DNA of 64,000 nt from Fulvivirga sediminis (GCF_016757215.1 NZ_JAESIY010000003.1:124001-188000); one strand, 5' to 3'; positions 45,117-53,617 are shown, counted from the first letter of the stretch. Numbers and translations: made by a program. The notes: a model not told the origin generated them from the sequence alone.

Positions 45117-45926
45117 ATGTTACTCGCAGATAAAACCTATGCACAAACCATTGATAAGTATACAGAAGATACTTTAAATAAAGTAGAAGCCGATGCTCGT
45201 CAGGCTCAGATGATAGCCGATTTGATGGCTATTAAAAAAAGCAAAGACGCTAAAATGAAATCTCAGAGAATTTTATTTTTTAGTATTGGTTTATTGGTGA
45301 GTATGTCTTTCGTGGTAGGGCTTTTCGAATGGAAGTCTTATGACGAAGGTGATCAATTAGCTGTAGCCCATGTAGATGCGCCGGTAGATGAGCTCTTGGA
45401 GATACCTCCTACCGAGCAAGCACCTCCTCCTCCTCCAAAACAGGTCCTTCAGCAGCCGAATATAGTAGAGGTGCCTGTAGAGGAGGAAATAGAAGAGGAT
45501 ATAGATCTGGATTTTGATATAGACATTACCACTGAAGAGGCCATTGAACAAATAGACTATGATAATATGCAGCTTACTCAGCCCGAAGAAGAAGAGGTGG
45601 AAGAGATATTTACTATAGTAGAAACCAGACCTGAACCAAAAATGGGCATGAATGAGTTTATGAAGTTTCTGTACGAAAACATAAAATATCCTAAGGGGGC
45701 GTTAGCCGCTCAGGTACAGGGTAAAGTATTTGTGCAGTTCATAGTTAATTCAGATGGTGCTTTAAGCGATTTTGAAGTGCTCAAAGGAATAGGTAAAGGT
45801 TGCGACGAAGAGGCGGTAAGAGTGCTTAAATCTGCAGCCCCCTGGAGCCCAGGTAAACAGAGAGGTAAACCAGTAAAAGTGAAAATGGTGCTTCCCATCA
45901 ATTTTGTATATAAAGAAAGAAATTAA
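45117..45926 (+). CDS. TonB-family energy transducer
   Basis: 269 residues. An N-terminal ~50-residue cytoplasmic segment precedes the TM anchor ILFFSIGLLVSMSFVVGLF (~52-70), then a proline- and acid-rich periplasmic stretch (PPPPPKQVLQQPNIVEVPVEEEIEEDID) and the C-terminal TonB domain (~185-269; MKFLYENIKYPKGALAAQVQGKVFVQFIVNSDG). It transmits proton-motive force to outer membrane receptors. No ExbB/ExbD or receptor gene is near. The cytoplasmic N-tail is longer than in E. coli TonB but common in Bacteroidota. It starts the rightward side of the Usp promoter region. Confidence 0.88.
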   Translation: MLLADKTYAQTIDKYTEDTLNKVEADARQAQMIADLMAIKKSKDAKMKSQRILFFSIGLLVSMSFVVGLFEWKSYDEGDQLAVAHVDAPVDELLEIPPTEQAPPPPPKQVLQQPNIVEVPVEEEIEEDIDLDFDIDITTEEAIEQIDYDNMQLTQPEEEEVEEIFTIVETRPEPKMGMNEFMKFLYENIKYPKGALAAQVQGKVFVQFIVNSDGALSDFEVLKGIGKGCDEEAVRVLKSAAPWSPGKQRGKPVKVKMVLPINFVYKERN

Positions 45927-45940
45927 TAAACCCAGAAACC

Positions 45941-46501
45941 ATGAAAGCGGCCAATAACATACTCAAACATTTAGAACACTTTGAAGAAGAGAAGGGATAT
46001 TTTACTGGAGATAAGGTAAAAGATCAATATTTTAAAATGCATGCCAAGAATGTTGAAATTCATGAAGTGATTTTAAAAATAAGCACTATTGAAACGGAAG
46101 AACTTAGAGAAATAGTGCCTGATTTGAGGAAGCTATCATCCTTCATCGTGAGCTCTCAAATAGATCAAGATCTGCAAAGTGGTAATCCTCAATTAGTCAA
46201 TAAGTTAATGTCATATTATGAAGGTAAAGAGAAAGTGGCTTTCATGACGTTCTGTAGTACTTATTGCTGCTGGCATAATAGAGATGATTACCCTGTGTTT
46301 AATATCGAAGCGATCAGGATTTTGGGTAAACATTTTAAAAGGAGCTTTTCTGAATACTTGGAAGATTATGCTCTTTTTCAAACAGATATGAAAGGCCTTA
46401 AAGAAAAGCTGGGCTTAGATTCTTTGAATTTTCAGGAGCTGGAAAAATTCTTCTGGCTTTTTTCTGAAGACCTGGAAGAAGCTAAGGTGCAATCAGCATG
46501 A
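45941..46501 (+). CDS. Conserved-looking hypothetical protein
   Basis: 186 residues, predicted mostly alpha-helical and cytoplasmic (no signal peptide). A striking central motif, FMTFCSTYCCWHNRDDYPVFN (~residues 104-124), with three close cysteines, a Trp-His and a D/P/F pattern, looks conserved rather than random. I have no firm family for it; helical DNA-binding or nucleotide-processing proteins have comparable WHNP-YPI motifs. Fifteen bases after TonB, so cotranscribed with it, and convergent with YceI. Confidence 0.7.
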   Translation: MKAANNILKHLEHFEEEKGYFTGDKVKDQYFKMHAKNVEIHEVILKISTIETEELREIVPDLRKLSSFIVSSQIDQDLQSGNPQLVNKLMSYYEGKEKVAFMTFCSTYCCWHNRDDYPVFNIEAIRILGKHFKRSFSEYLEDYALFQTDMKGLKEKLGLDSLNFQELEKFFWLFSEDLEEAKVQSA

Positions 46502-46515
46502 AAAAGGTTAGTGTC

Positions 46516-47097
46516 TTATTTCATAACAACATTTAGTATAAGGTTAATGGAAATCATTTCATTAACCTTTACTATTCCCATCATAGCAGTAGGGGGGGCT
46601 ATTCCAAAATCCGTCATGTTAAAGTCTGCATTTAAATAAATTCGATATTGGTCTTCAGATATTTGCTTCACTATATATTTAAGCAGATACTTATTGGCTT
46701 GTCCGGCTATACTAATCACTGATTCGGCTACAGGTTCACAATCTCCGGCTTTAAGCCCTGCCAGGGTTAATAATTCAAACTCTATTTTAGGGTATGTTTC
46801 GGCCTTCAGGGCATTTTTGAGGTCATGTGTCATTTTTGCATTTCCACAGTCGAACTTCTCAACGGCCAGATGAAAACCTGTCTTTTCAAATATTAGCTGG
46901 TCTTCTTCCTGATTGTAACAGACATTAAGCTGATTATTGGAGAAAGCATTTTCCATTACACATCTAAATGAATTAATATTGGATGTTCCGGAAAGTGAAA
47001 AATGACTCTCAGGTTGGATAGTTACCCGTTGTATGGTTTGAGCTTTGGCAAAAAAGGGAGCCAAAGCCAAACCAATAGCAAAGCTCATTATTTTCAT
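46516..47097 (-). CDS. YceI-family periplasmic lipid-binding protein
   Basis: 193 residues with a signal peptide (cleavage near FAKAQ, ~residue 20). The lipocalin-like YceI fold is indicated by HFSLSGTSNINSFRC, AKMTHDLKNALKAETYPKIEFEL and the C-terminal VNEMISINLILNVVMK strands. YceI proteins bind long polyisoprenoid or fatty-acid-like ligands and are induced by stress. Two TGAY-N4-RTCA palindromes lie in its 100-base upstream region. Confidence 0.88.
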   Translation of the reverse strand: MKIMSFAIGLALAPFFAKAQTIQRVTIQPESHFSLSGTSNINSFRCVMENAFSNNQLNVCYNQEEDQLIFEKTGFHLAVEKFDCGNAKMTHDLKNALKAETYPKIEFELLTLAGLKAGDCEPVAESVISIAGQANKYLLKYIVKQISEDQYRIYLNADFNMTDFGIAPPTAMMGIVKVNEMISINLILNVVMK

Positions 47098-47151
47098 GGT
47101 ATTTCGAATTTAAGGCAACGTAAAAAAGGCCAATTAGGAGAAAATCTCAAA

Positions 47152-47163
47152 TGACAACCATCA
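47152..47163. promoter_or_regulatory. CRP/FNR-type palindrome 1 upstream of yceI-like gene
   Basis: TGACAACCATCA (TGAC-N4-ATCA), 55 bases before the leftward YceI start and centred 22 bases from the second site, two helical turns. Confidence 0.5.
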
Positions 47164-47173
47164 GTATTAGCTT

Positions 47174-47185
47174 TGATTACGATCA
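47174..47185. promoter_or_regulatory. CRP/FNR-type palindrome 2 upstream of yceI-like gene
   Basis: TGATTACGATCA with a preceding T, so TTGAT-N4-ATCAG, almost a full FNR box. It lies 77 bases before the YceI start and just past the regulator gene's stop. Confidence 0.55.
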
Positions 47186-47198
47186 GATAATACGATCT

Positions 47199-48272
47199 CT
47201 ACCTTGCGAAATGCCATTTTTGGATCTGAACTAGCTTATCAGGGTCTTTAATTACTATTTTGCCAGATCGGGTTTCTACTATGTCTTCATCTTTCAGGTC
47301 TGATATTACCCGAATTACTGATTCTGTGGCTGTGCCTACCATATTGGCCAGATCATCTCTGGATACTGATAGTTCAAAGTTAGCCTTCTGTTCAGGGTTA
47401 AACTTTTCACTAATGGTAAGCAATGCTTCTGCGGTACGTTGTCTAACGGAATTATATGCCAGATGAAGTAGCTTTTCTTCTTTCTCTGATACTTTATTAG
47501 AAAGCAACTCTATGAATTTTCTAGACACCTCTCTATTGCTGTATACCAGGTCGAAAAACTCTTCTTTAGGAATTTGTATCACTTCTGATTCTTCCATGGT
47601 TTCGGCGCTATCAGGGTGTTCTATGTTTTCTAGAAGGGCCTCATAACCGAAAAACTCGCCTGCCGTGTATATGCTGGTAATCAGCTCTTTACCGTCTTCG
47701 TTAGTACGGATGCTTTTTACCTTTCCGCTGGCTACAAAATATACGTAATTTGCATATTCGCCTTCGCGATAAATATCATGCTTTTTCTTGTAATAGCGAG
47801 GCTTTTTGTTTTCATGTAAATGACTGAGGTCATGAAAATCTTTGACGTCTTTGATAAACTGATTAAGACCATCAGCACTACTGTTATATTCTTTTTTAAG
47901 TGCTTCAGTTTTCTTGAGCCTTATCTGTATAGCGTCTAGTAGCTCGGTATCTTCAAAAGGCTTAGTAAGGTAGTCATCTGCCCCCAGGTTCATACCCTTT
48001 CTAATGTCCGTTTTTTCAGCCTTAGCGGTAAGAAAAATAAAGGGAATATTAGCCGTTTGCTCTTTTTTAGCTAGGATGTGTAACACACCGTAACCATCTA
48101 ATTCCGGCATCATAATATCACAGATGATAAGGTCAGGATGTTGGTCTACAGCTATTTGAACGCCTTCTTTTCCATTGGCGGCTTCAAGCGGCTCATAGCC
48201 ATCTAGCTCCAGAATCTCTGCAATGTTTTCTCTTATTTCATTATTGTCTTCAATAATCAGAATTTTTCTCAT
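47199..48272 (-). CDS. Response regulator fused to CRP/FNR-type cNMP and HTH domains
   Basis: 357 residues with an unusual order: receiver domain (1-120; Asp52 in LIICDIMMPELDG, Lys104 in YLTKPF), a helical linker, a cyclic-nucleotide-binding-type beta-roll (~150-245; IYREGEYANYVYFVASGKVKSI, TAGEFFGYEALL) and a CRP-type winged HTH (~275-345). The recognition helix TESVIRVISDL keeps Glu317 and Arg321, the E-x3-R pair that in CRP and FNR contacts the TGA half-site. There is no cysteine cluster for an iron-sulfur centre; the only cysteine is beside Asp52. It follows the PAS kinase by 27 bases, so phosphorylation rather than a ligand may switch it. Confidence 0.92.
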   Translation of the reverse strand: MRKILIIEDNNEIRENIAEILELDGYEPLEAANGKEGVQIAVDQHPDLIICDIMMPELDGYGVLHILAKKEQTANIPFIFLTAKAEKTDIRKGMNLGADDYLTKPFEDTELLDAIQIRLKKTEALKKEYNSSADGLNQFIKDVKDFHDLSHLHENKKPRYYKKKHDIYREGEYANYVYFVASGKVKSIRTNEDGKELITSIYTAGEFFGYEALLENIEHPDSAETMEESEVIQIPKEEFFDLVYSNREVSRKFIELLSNKVSEKEEKLLHLAYNSVRQRTAEALLTISEKFNPEQKANFELSVSRDDLANMVGTATESVIRVISDLKDEDIVETRSGKIVIKDPDKLVQIQKWHFAR

Positions 48273-48299
48273 AGTTCCACGTTAGTCAGACTCTTTTAA

Positions 48300-49559
48300 C
48301 TATACAATTTTCGGCAAATCTATCGAAAAAGTAGTACCCTCATTTAATTTACTAGTGAAAGTGATCTCTCCTTCGAGCATATCTACATATTTTTTTACAA
48401 TATTTAACCCTAAGCCAGTACCCTGTATATTGGTGGCATTTTTTGCTCTGAAAAACCGTTCAAACATGTGTTTTTGTTCGCCTTCTGGTATACCTATACC
48501 CTGATCTTTTACTTTAATACTGAGCAGGTTAGGATCTTCTTTAAGGGTAATGGTTATTTCAGTGTTCGCCTCAGAGTATTTGATAGCATTGCTGAGCAGG
48601 TTTATGAGTATGTTCTTTATAATTTTTTCATCGGTATGAAAAACAATATCCTCATTATCAGCATTAATGGTTATTTTATGACCCTCCTTGCAGATGTCTT
48701 CCATGTCATCAATGATATCTTTAAGCACTTCATTTAGCTTAATATCTTCTTTTTCAACACCTACTTTTCCTTCTTCTAGTTTAGACAAAGACAAAAAGTC
48801 ATTTAAAATATTGGTAAGATTGCTAATGGCCGATTTTATTTTGTTGACGTGCTTCTGTCTTTTTTCTTCGGTTCCAGATTCTTTATATCTTTCTATGAGC
48901 GATGCGGAAGAAAGCATGGTGCTAAGCGGAGTTCTAAATTCATGCGAAGCCATAGAAACAAAACGAGATTTGAGTTCATTAAGCTCTCGCTCTCGGCTTA
49001 GTGCCAGCCTGGTATCATCTTCTGCCTTCTTTCTTATACGTACCTGATCTTCCAGGTCAGCATTTACTCTTTCCAGCTGTCTGATGGTATTGTCCAGGTC
49101 CTGTGTTCTTTTCGTTACCCTCTTTTCCAGTTCTGCGGCATATACAATCAGTTGTTCTTCACTTTTTTTAAGTGCTTCTTCTATTTTTTTTCTTTCAGAA
49201 ATATCAATCACAAAGGCGAGAGTATGGTATACATCCTCTATCTGCGCCATGTTAAGACTGATTTCAACAGGAAATTCAGAGCCATCTTTCCTTCTTCCAG
49301 AAAGATCTCTACCACGGCCCATTTGGCGGGGCGATGGATGAGCTTCATAAGCTTTCCTATCTTTTACATGAGTATGTCTTACACCCGGAGGAACTAATAA
49401 TTCCACAGACAAACCGATTAATTCGTTCTCCTCATACCCAAATAATTTATGAGAAGCTCTATTGGCCATCACTATTGTTCCTTCTTTGTTTACCACAAAG
49501 ATACCCTCTTCGCAGGCTTCGAAAACGGCTTTGTAGGGGTCTGGGTGTTCGTTTTTCAC
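48300..49559 (-). CDS. FixL-like PAS sensor histidine kinase
   Basis: 419 residues, no TM segment. PAS domain (~8-120) with FVVNKEGTIVMANRASHKLFGY and the run HPSPRQMGRGRDLSGRRKDGSEFPVEI, which parallels the FixL heme-PAS region; candidate histidines are His62, His64 and His74, though these PAS types also occur without heme. A coiled coil (~125-195) precedes HisKA with His206 in FVSMASHEFRTPLSTM and a complete HATPase (IKVKDQGIGIPEGEQKHMFERFF; GTGLGLNIVKKYVDML). It leads a two-gene operon with the receiver-CRP regulator and is divergent from a Usp gene; one TGAY-N4-RTCA site lies in the shared promoter gap. Confidence 0.92.
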   Translation of the reverse strand: MKNEHPDPYKAVFEACEEGIFVVNKEGTIVMANRASHKLFGYEENELIGLSVELLVPPGVRHTHVKDRKAYEAHPSPRQMGRGRDLSGRRKDGSEFPVEISLNMAQIEDVYHTLAFVIDISERKKIEEALKKSEEQLIVYAAELEKRVTKRTQDLDNTIRQLERVNADLEDQVRIRKKAEDDTRLALSRERELNELKSRFVSMASHEFRTPLSTMLSSASLIERYKESGTEEKRQKHVNKIKSAISNLTNILNDFLSLSKLEEGKVGVEKEDIKLNEVLKDIIDDMEDICKEGHKITINADNEDIVFHTDEKIIKNILINLLSNAIKYSEANTEITITLKEDPNLLSIKVKDQGIGIPEGEQKHMFERFFRAKNATNIQGTGLGLNIVKKYVDMLEGEITFTSKLNEGTTFSIDLPKIV

Positions 49560-49583
49560 TGCTTAGTTAAGTTTAGAAGTTTA

Positions 49584-49593
49584 GTCAATTGAC
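49584..49593. promoter_or_regulatory. 10-bp palindrome in the kinase/Usp promoter gap
   Basis: GTCAATTGAC, an exact palindrome 10 bases left of the FNR-like site. Short, so possibly chance. Confidence 0.3.
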
Positions 49594-49602
49594 CCAAAAG
49601 TA

Positions 49603-49614
49603 TGATAAAAATCA
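49603..49614. promoter_or_regulatory. CRP/FNR-type palindrome between PAS kinase and Usp
   Basis: TGATAAAAATCA (TGAT-N4-ATCA), symmetrical to the core of an FNR box. Its centre is 49 bases from the kinase start and 92 from the Usp start, so it could autoregulate the kinase operon and control the Usp gene. Confidence 0.55.
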
Positions 49615-49700
49615 GTAAACCGCTTGATTCACATGGGTAATAACGCCCAAAAAACAATTTTACTTTAGTGAAAAAATTATATGAATGAATAGCCAGAGCT

Positions 49701-50147
49701 ATGTTTAAAAGAATAATATACCCGACTGATTTCTCGGAGTCATCGATAAGGTGTCTTTCTGTGGCATTAGACATTGCTATAGCTCATGGAGGTGAGTTAA
49801 TTATACTACATGCTTATCGATTGATTACTGGTAGTGCCCAAGAGAGTATAAAGAGTAAAATTCAGTTTAAAAGAGAGCAGGAGGCCGCAGCGAATATTAA
49901 ATTTGAACGATTAAAGTCGTTTATGCCTGAAATAGAACAGGTGAATAATACCTTTCTGGCTGAAGTAGGATTCGTAAAAGAAAGGCTATTTTCAGCTATT
50001 GATACGTTTGATGTAGATCTAGTGGTTCTTTGTGAGGATATTCAAAAGAAGCTGCAGGAAAAGTGGGACTTGAATGAAGATAATGATTTTAACAAATTCA
50101 AATGTCCTGTTATGTTTATTCCTAGCTCCAAAGTACTTGTGAAGTGA
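49701..50147 (+). CDS. Universal stress protein, single domain
   Basis: 148 residues, one Usp domain beginning MFKRIIYPTDFSESSIRCLSVALDIAIAHGGELIILHAY and ending in CPVMFIPSSKV. A short internal helical region carries basic residues (KRLKSFMPEIEQ). Divergently transcribed from the PAS kinase, with an FNR-like palindrome between them, and followed by a terminator at 50248. Supports a stress or energy-limitation role of this cluster. Confidence 0.88.
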   Translation: MFKRIIYPTDFSESSIRCLSVALDIAIAHGGELIILHAYRLITGSAQESIKSKIQFKREQEAAANIKFERLKSFMPEIEQVNNTFLAEVGFVKERLFSAIDTFDVDLVVLCEDIQKKLQEKWDLNEDNDFNKFKCPVMFIPSSKVLVK

Positions 50148-50247
50148 TGATGCTAGTAGGTCATAAAACCTGATTATATGATTTAAATTATCTCTGTTTG
50201 GGAGATGAATATTTCATTATATAAACCTATACCAAAAACATTTAATG

Positions 50248-50279
50248 ATACCGGGCTATAATTCGTAGCCCGGTATTTT
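50248..50279 (+). terminator. Intrinsic terminator after Usp gene
   Basis: ATACCGGGCTA (50248-50258) and TAGCCCGGTAT (50266-50276) form an 11-bp perfect stem with a 7-base loop and T-tract. Confidence 0.85.
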
Positions 50280-50356
50280 GATTTATTTTAGTTTTAGTAT
50301 AGTTTCAAGGACTCAATTAATTATAACCTTTCAAGAGATGAAAGGGTCGAGAAACC

Positions 50357-52318
50357 ATGATTATAAAGACTATGAATACTAAACAAACAAAACTCAGTCT
50401 GCTACTTATCTTATTTATGATGAGCACTTTAATAGCGGAAGCCAGGGTCAAATTACCTCGGGTGCTGGCTGACCATATGGTTATTCAAAGAAATCAGCCT
50501 GTCACCATCTGGGGATGGGCTGATAAAGGAGAAAATGTAACGGTAGAGTTTAATGGAGAAAAAGCTAGTACTAAAGCGGGAAAAAATGGTGAGTGGAAGG
50601 TGGAGCTTCCTGCTATGACTCACGGCGGCCCTTATACGCTTACTGTAAAAGGTAAAGATGAGCCTATTGTTGTTAATGACATTTTGATAGGTGATGTCTG
50701 GATCTGTAGTGGGCAATCTAACATGGAGATGCCAATAGATGGTTGGGGTACTGTTGATAATGCAGCCACGGAAATAAAAAATGCTAATTATCCTAATATA
50801 CGTTTGCTTACAGTAGAGCAAGATAGAAGCTTTTCTCCCAAAAATAATATTAAGAAGGGTGAATGGAAGGTTTGTACACCTGAGAATATTCCTTCTTTTT
50901 CTGCAGCAGGTTATTTCTTTGGAAGAAAAATCAATAAAGAATTAGATGTGCCTGTAGGCCTTATTAGTACTAACTGGGGAGGAACTTACGTACAAGCCTG
51001 GACCAGCTGGGATACTATGAGTAAAGATCCTGAGTATAAAGACCTTGATCCTGCTGAGTTTGAAAAGAGGCTTAAGAAGTGGGAAGAAAACAGAGTAGCT
51101 TATTTAAAAGCGATTGAAGATGAGCCAGGAATAAAAGAAAAATGGTATGCTCCTGAAACCAATACCAAAGGATGGGATGAGATAAAAATGCCGCGTACCT
51201 ATGAGCATTCTGTAATAGGCAATGTAGATGGTATAGTATGGTATCGTTATGATTTTGATATAAATGGAGACCCTACCAACCAGAAGGCCATTTTGAGCCT
51301 GGGAGCTATTGATGATTATGACAAAACCTATGTGAATGGAAGGTTAGTGGGAGACCAGGGCGGATGGAATACGCCAAGGTTCTATGAGTTGCCTAAAGGC
51401 TTATTGAAAAAAGGGAAAAACACCATTGTTATAAGAATGTACGATACAGGTGGTGGCGGAGGTACTACTGCTTCTCCTGAGGAGTTTTACCTTTCTTTAG
51501 ATGGTAAAAAATTAAGTTTAGTGGGAGATTGGCAATACAGGGCTACCGTAACTACTGCCATGTATGATGTAAAAGACTCAGGGCCTAATTCGTTTCCTTC
51601 TCAACTTTATAATGCTATGATAGCACCTCTGCTTAATCTAAACATTAAAGGAGCTATTTGGTACCAAGGTGAGGCAAATACTTATGAAGCCTATCATTAC
51701 CGTACTATGTTTCCTGCCATGATACGCAATTGGAGAGAAAAATGGGGTAATGATTTTCCTTTTATCTGGGCACAGCTAGCTAATTATATGGCTGCTAAGC
51801 CTAAACCTACGGATAGTGAATGGGCAGAGCTAAGAGAAGCTCAACATATGGCATTATCATTACCCAAAACAGGAGAGGCAGTTTTAATAGATGTAGGCTT
51901 GGCTGATGATATTCACCCTACAAACAAACAAGATGTAGGTCTGAGGTTAGCCCTGGCTGCATTATCGGTAGCGTATAATAAAGAAATAGTATATTCCGGG
52001 CCTACTTATGAGTCTATGGAAATAAAGGGAAATGAGGTTGCTTTGAAGTTTACGAATACAGGCAGCGGCCTTACAACTAAAGATAAATATGGCTACGTAA
52101 GAGGTTTTGCCATAGCTGGTGCTGATAAGCAGTTTCACTGGGCCAAAGCCAGGATAGAAGGAGACAAGGTGATCCTATATAGCCCCGAAGTATCAGAGCC
52201 GAAGGCGGTAAGGTATGCCTGGGCGGATAATCCAGATGATGCTAATTTATATAATGAAGAAGGCTTGCCGGCATCACCATTTAGAACGGATAGTTGGAAA
52301 GGACTTACAGAACATTAA
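50357..52318 (+). CDS. Second SGNH sialate-O-acetylesterase-like esterase
   Basis: 653 residues with a signal peptide (LSLLLILFMMSTLIAEA, cleavage near residue 28); an ATG at 50372 is an alternative start. Same architecture as the mannan-locus esterase: LPRVLADHMVIQRNQPVTIWGWA start, nucleophile serine in CSGQSNMEM, WYQGEANTYEAY, and Asp/His pair in DDIHPTNKQDVG. It is clearly paralogous but diverged, with its own inserted jelly-roll (KAILSLGAIDDYDKTYVNG). It stands alone, not in a sugar operon. A 7-bp inverted repeat, CCTTTCA/TGAAAGG (50327-50345), sits just before the start. Deacetylation of a glycan is likely; the substrate is unknown. Confidence 0.88.
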   Translation: MIIKTMNTKQTKLSLLLILFMMSTLIAEARVKLPRVLADHMVIQRNQPVTIWGWADKGENVTVEFNGEKASTKAGKNGEWKVELPAMTHGGPYTLTVKGKDEPIVVNDILIGDVWICSGQSNMEMPIDGWGTVDNAATEIKNANYPNIRLLTVEQDRSFSPKNNIKKGEWKVCTPENIPSFSAAGYFFGRKINKELDVPVGLISTNWGGTYVQAWTSWDTMSKDPEYKDLDPAEFEKRLKKWEENRVAYLKAIEDEPGIKEKWYAPETNTKGWDEIKMPRTYEHSVIGNVDGIVWYRYDFDINGDPTNQKAILSLGAIDDYDKTYVNGRLVGDQGGWNTPRFYELPKGLLKKGKNTIVIRMYDTGGGGGTTASPEEFYLSLDGKKLSLVGDWQYRATVTTAMYDVKDSGPNSFPSQLYNAMIAPLLNLNIKGAIWYQGEANTYEAYHYRTMFPAMIRNWREKWGNDFPFIWAQLANYMAAKPKPTDSEWAELREAQHMALSLPKTGEAVLIDVGLADDIHPTNKQDVGLRLALAALSVAYNKEIVYSGPTYESMEIKGNEVALKFTNTGSGLTTKDKYGYVRGFAIAGADKQFHWAKARIEGDKVILYSPEVSEPKAVRYAWADNPDDANLYNEEGLPASPFRTDSWKGLTEH

Positions 52319-52450
52319 TTTCAAATACTATTAGAATTAAATAAAATATGTAAATAAATATAATTATATAAGAGGTTCTTATTGTATTATAACAAGATGT
52401 TGATTATTTTGATCTAGAAAATTTCAATAGTTTCTTGCTAAATAGATACA

Positions 52451-53617
52451 ATGGGAAAAAATTTACTGAAAATACTAGTTGTTGAAGACTCCCTAGACGA
52501 TTTTAATTTAATCGAAAGGGAGCTTCAAAAAGAAGAGTTGGGAGGTAATATAAAAAGAGTAATTACTAAAGGTGAGTATATTCAGGCAATTAAGGAATTT
52601 CATCCTTGTCTTATTGTCTGTGATCATTCTTTACCTCAGTTTACAGGGATTGATGCCTTAGAAATATGTAGAAATATGGGGACTAAGGTGCCTTTTATAC
52701 TGATTTCAGGGGCAGTGTCAGAGGAGTATGCCGTGAGTTGTTTCAAAAAGGGTATAGATGATTATATTCTAAAGAATAGCCTATTTCGCTTACCCGTATC
52801 CATTAAAAATATTCTTAAGAAGTATGAGAATATAAGGCAGAAAAAGGAATACCAAAAATCACTTGTGCGACAGAATGAGCATCTAAAAAAAATAAATAGC
52901 GAGCTTGATAATCTGGTATATAGCGTATCTCATAAACTGAGAGGGCCACTAGCAACCATTGGAGGTATTATTAATGTAGCACAGCACGAAGTGGAAGAGG
53001 CTAATTCTAAGGGCGATTTAGAATTGTATTTTAACCTCATTAAAGACAGGCTAAGTCTCATGGACAGAACCATCAAACAAATCCTCGAATATTCTAGAAA
53101 TTCTAGAACCGAAATAGAGATAGAAGAGGTAAGTATATCACAGTTAGTAGGAGAAGTATGGACCAGTATTTCTTATTTACCTTTATGGAATCGGGTGAAA
53201 CTAGAGATGAACATTGACCCTGAGCTTTCATGGAGGGGCGACAAGCATCGTTTTATGGTTATCATTAATAATCTTTTGGTCAATGCAGTGAAATTTGCTG
53301 ATCATAAAAAGGCAATGAACCGCGTGAAAATAGAGGCTTTAGAGGATGAAAGTCGGCTGAAGGTATTTATTGAAGATAATGGAATAGGCATACCAGAAGA
53401 AAATATATCTAAAATATATGACATGTTTTACCGTGCTTCTGAGCAGGGAGAAGGGGCTGGCTTAGGTCTTTATGTAGTGAAAGAAGCGGTTAAAAAACTA
53501 GAAGGTAGTATTAAAATACAAAGTGAGTACAGAGATGGAACCAAAGTAACTTTGAACTTACCTATTCATTACAAAACGATTAATCCCACTGAGGCGGTTT
53601 TTGAAATTATCAGGTAA
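52451..53617 (+). CDS. Receiver-histidine kinase hybrid
   Basis: 388 residues, cytoplasmic: N-terminal receiver (Asp58 in LIVCDHSLPQFTG), coiled-coil linker (~120-155), HisKA with His161 in YSVSHKLRGPLATIGG and HATPase (FIEDNGIGIPEENISKIYDMFYRA; GAGLGLYVVKEAVKKLEG). A receiver placed before the kinase is a typical phosphorelay or adaptor-regulated layout. The SHKLRGPL H-box is a variant often seen in Bacteroidota. It is convergent with a stand-alone receiver gene whose end it overlaps by 8 bases; the two could pass phosphate to each other. Confidence 0.9.
   Translation: MGKNLLKILVVEDSLDDFNLIERELQKEELGGNIKRVITKGEYIQAIKEFHPCLIVCDHSLPQFTGIDALEICRNMGTKVPFILISGAVSEEYAVSCFKKGIDDYILKNSLFRLPVSIKNILKKYENIRQKKEYQKSLVRQNEHLKKINSELDNLVYSVSHKLRGPLATIGGIINVAQHEVEEANSKGDLELYFNLIKDRLSLMDRTIKQILEYSRNSRTEIEIEEVSISQLVGEVWTSISYLPLWNRVKLEMNIDPELSWRGDKHRFMVIINNLLVNAVKFADHKKAMNRVKIEALEDESRLKVFIEDNGIGIPEENISKIYDMFYRASEQGEGAGLGLYVVKEAVKKLEGSIKIQSEYRDGTKVTLNLPIHYKTINPTEAVFEIIR

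Noticed and set aside
47199-48272. FNR-type iron-sulfur oxygen sensor
   Set aside because: The CRP-type domain has no N-terminal cysteine cluster; the only cysteine is next to the receiver aspartate.
48688-49047. Antisense frame of 119 codons in the PAS kinase
   Set aside because: Serine- and leucine-rich mirror of the kinase; the kinase on the other strand is unambiguous.
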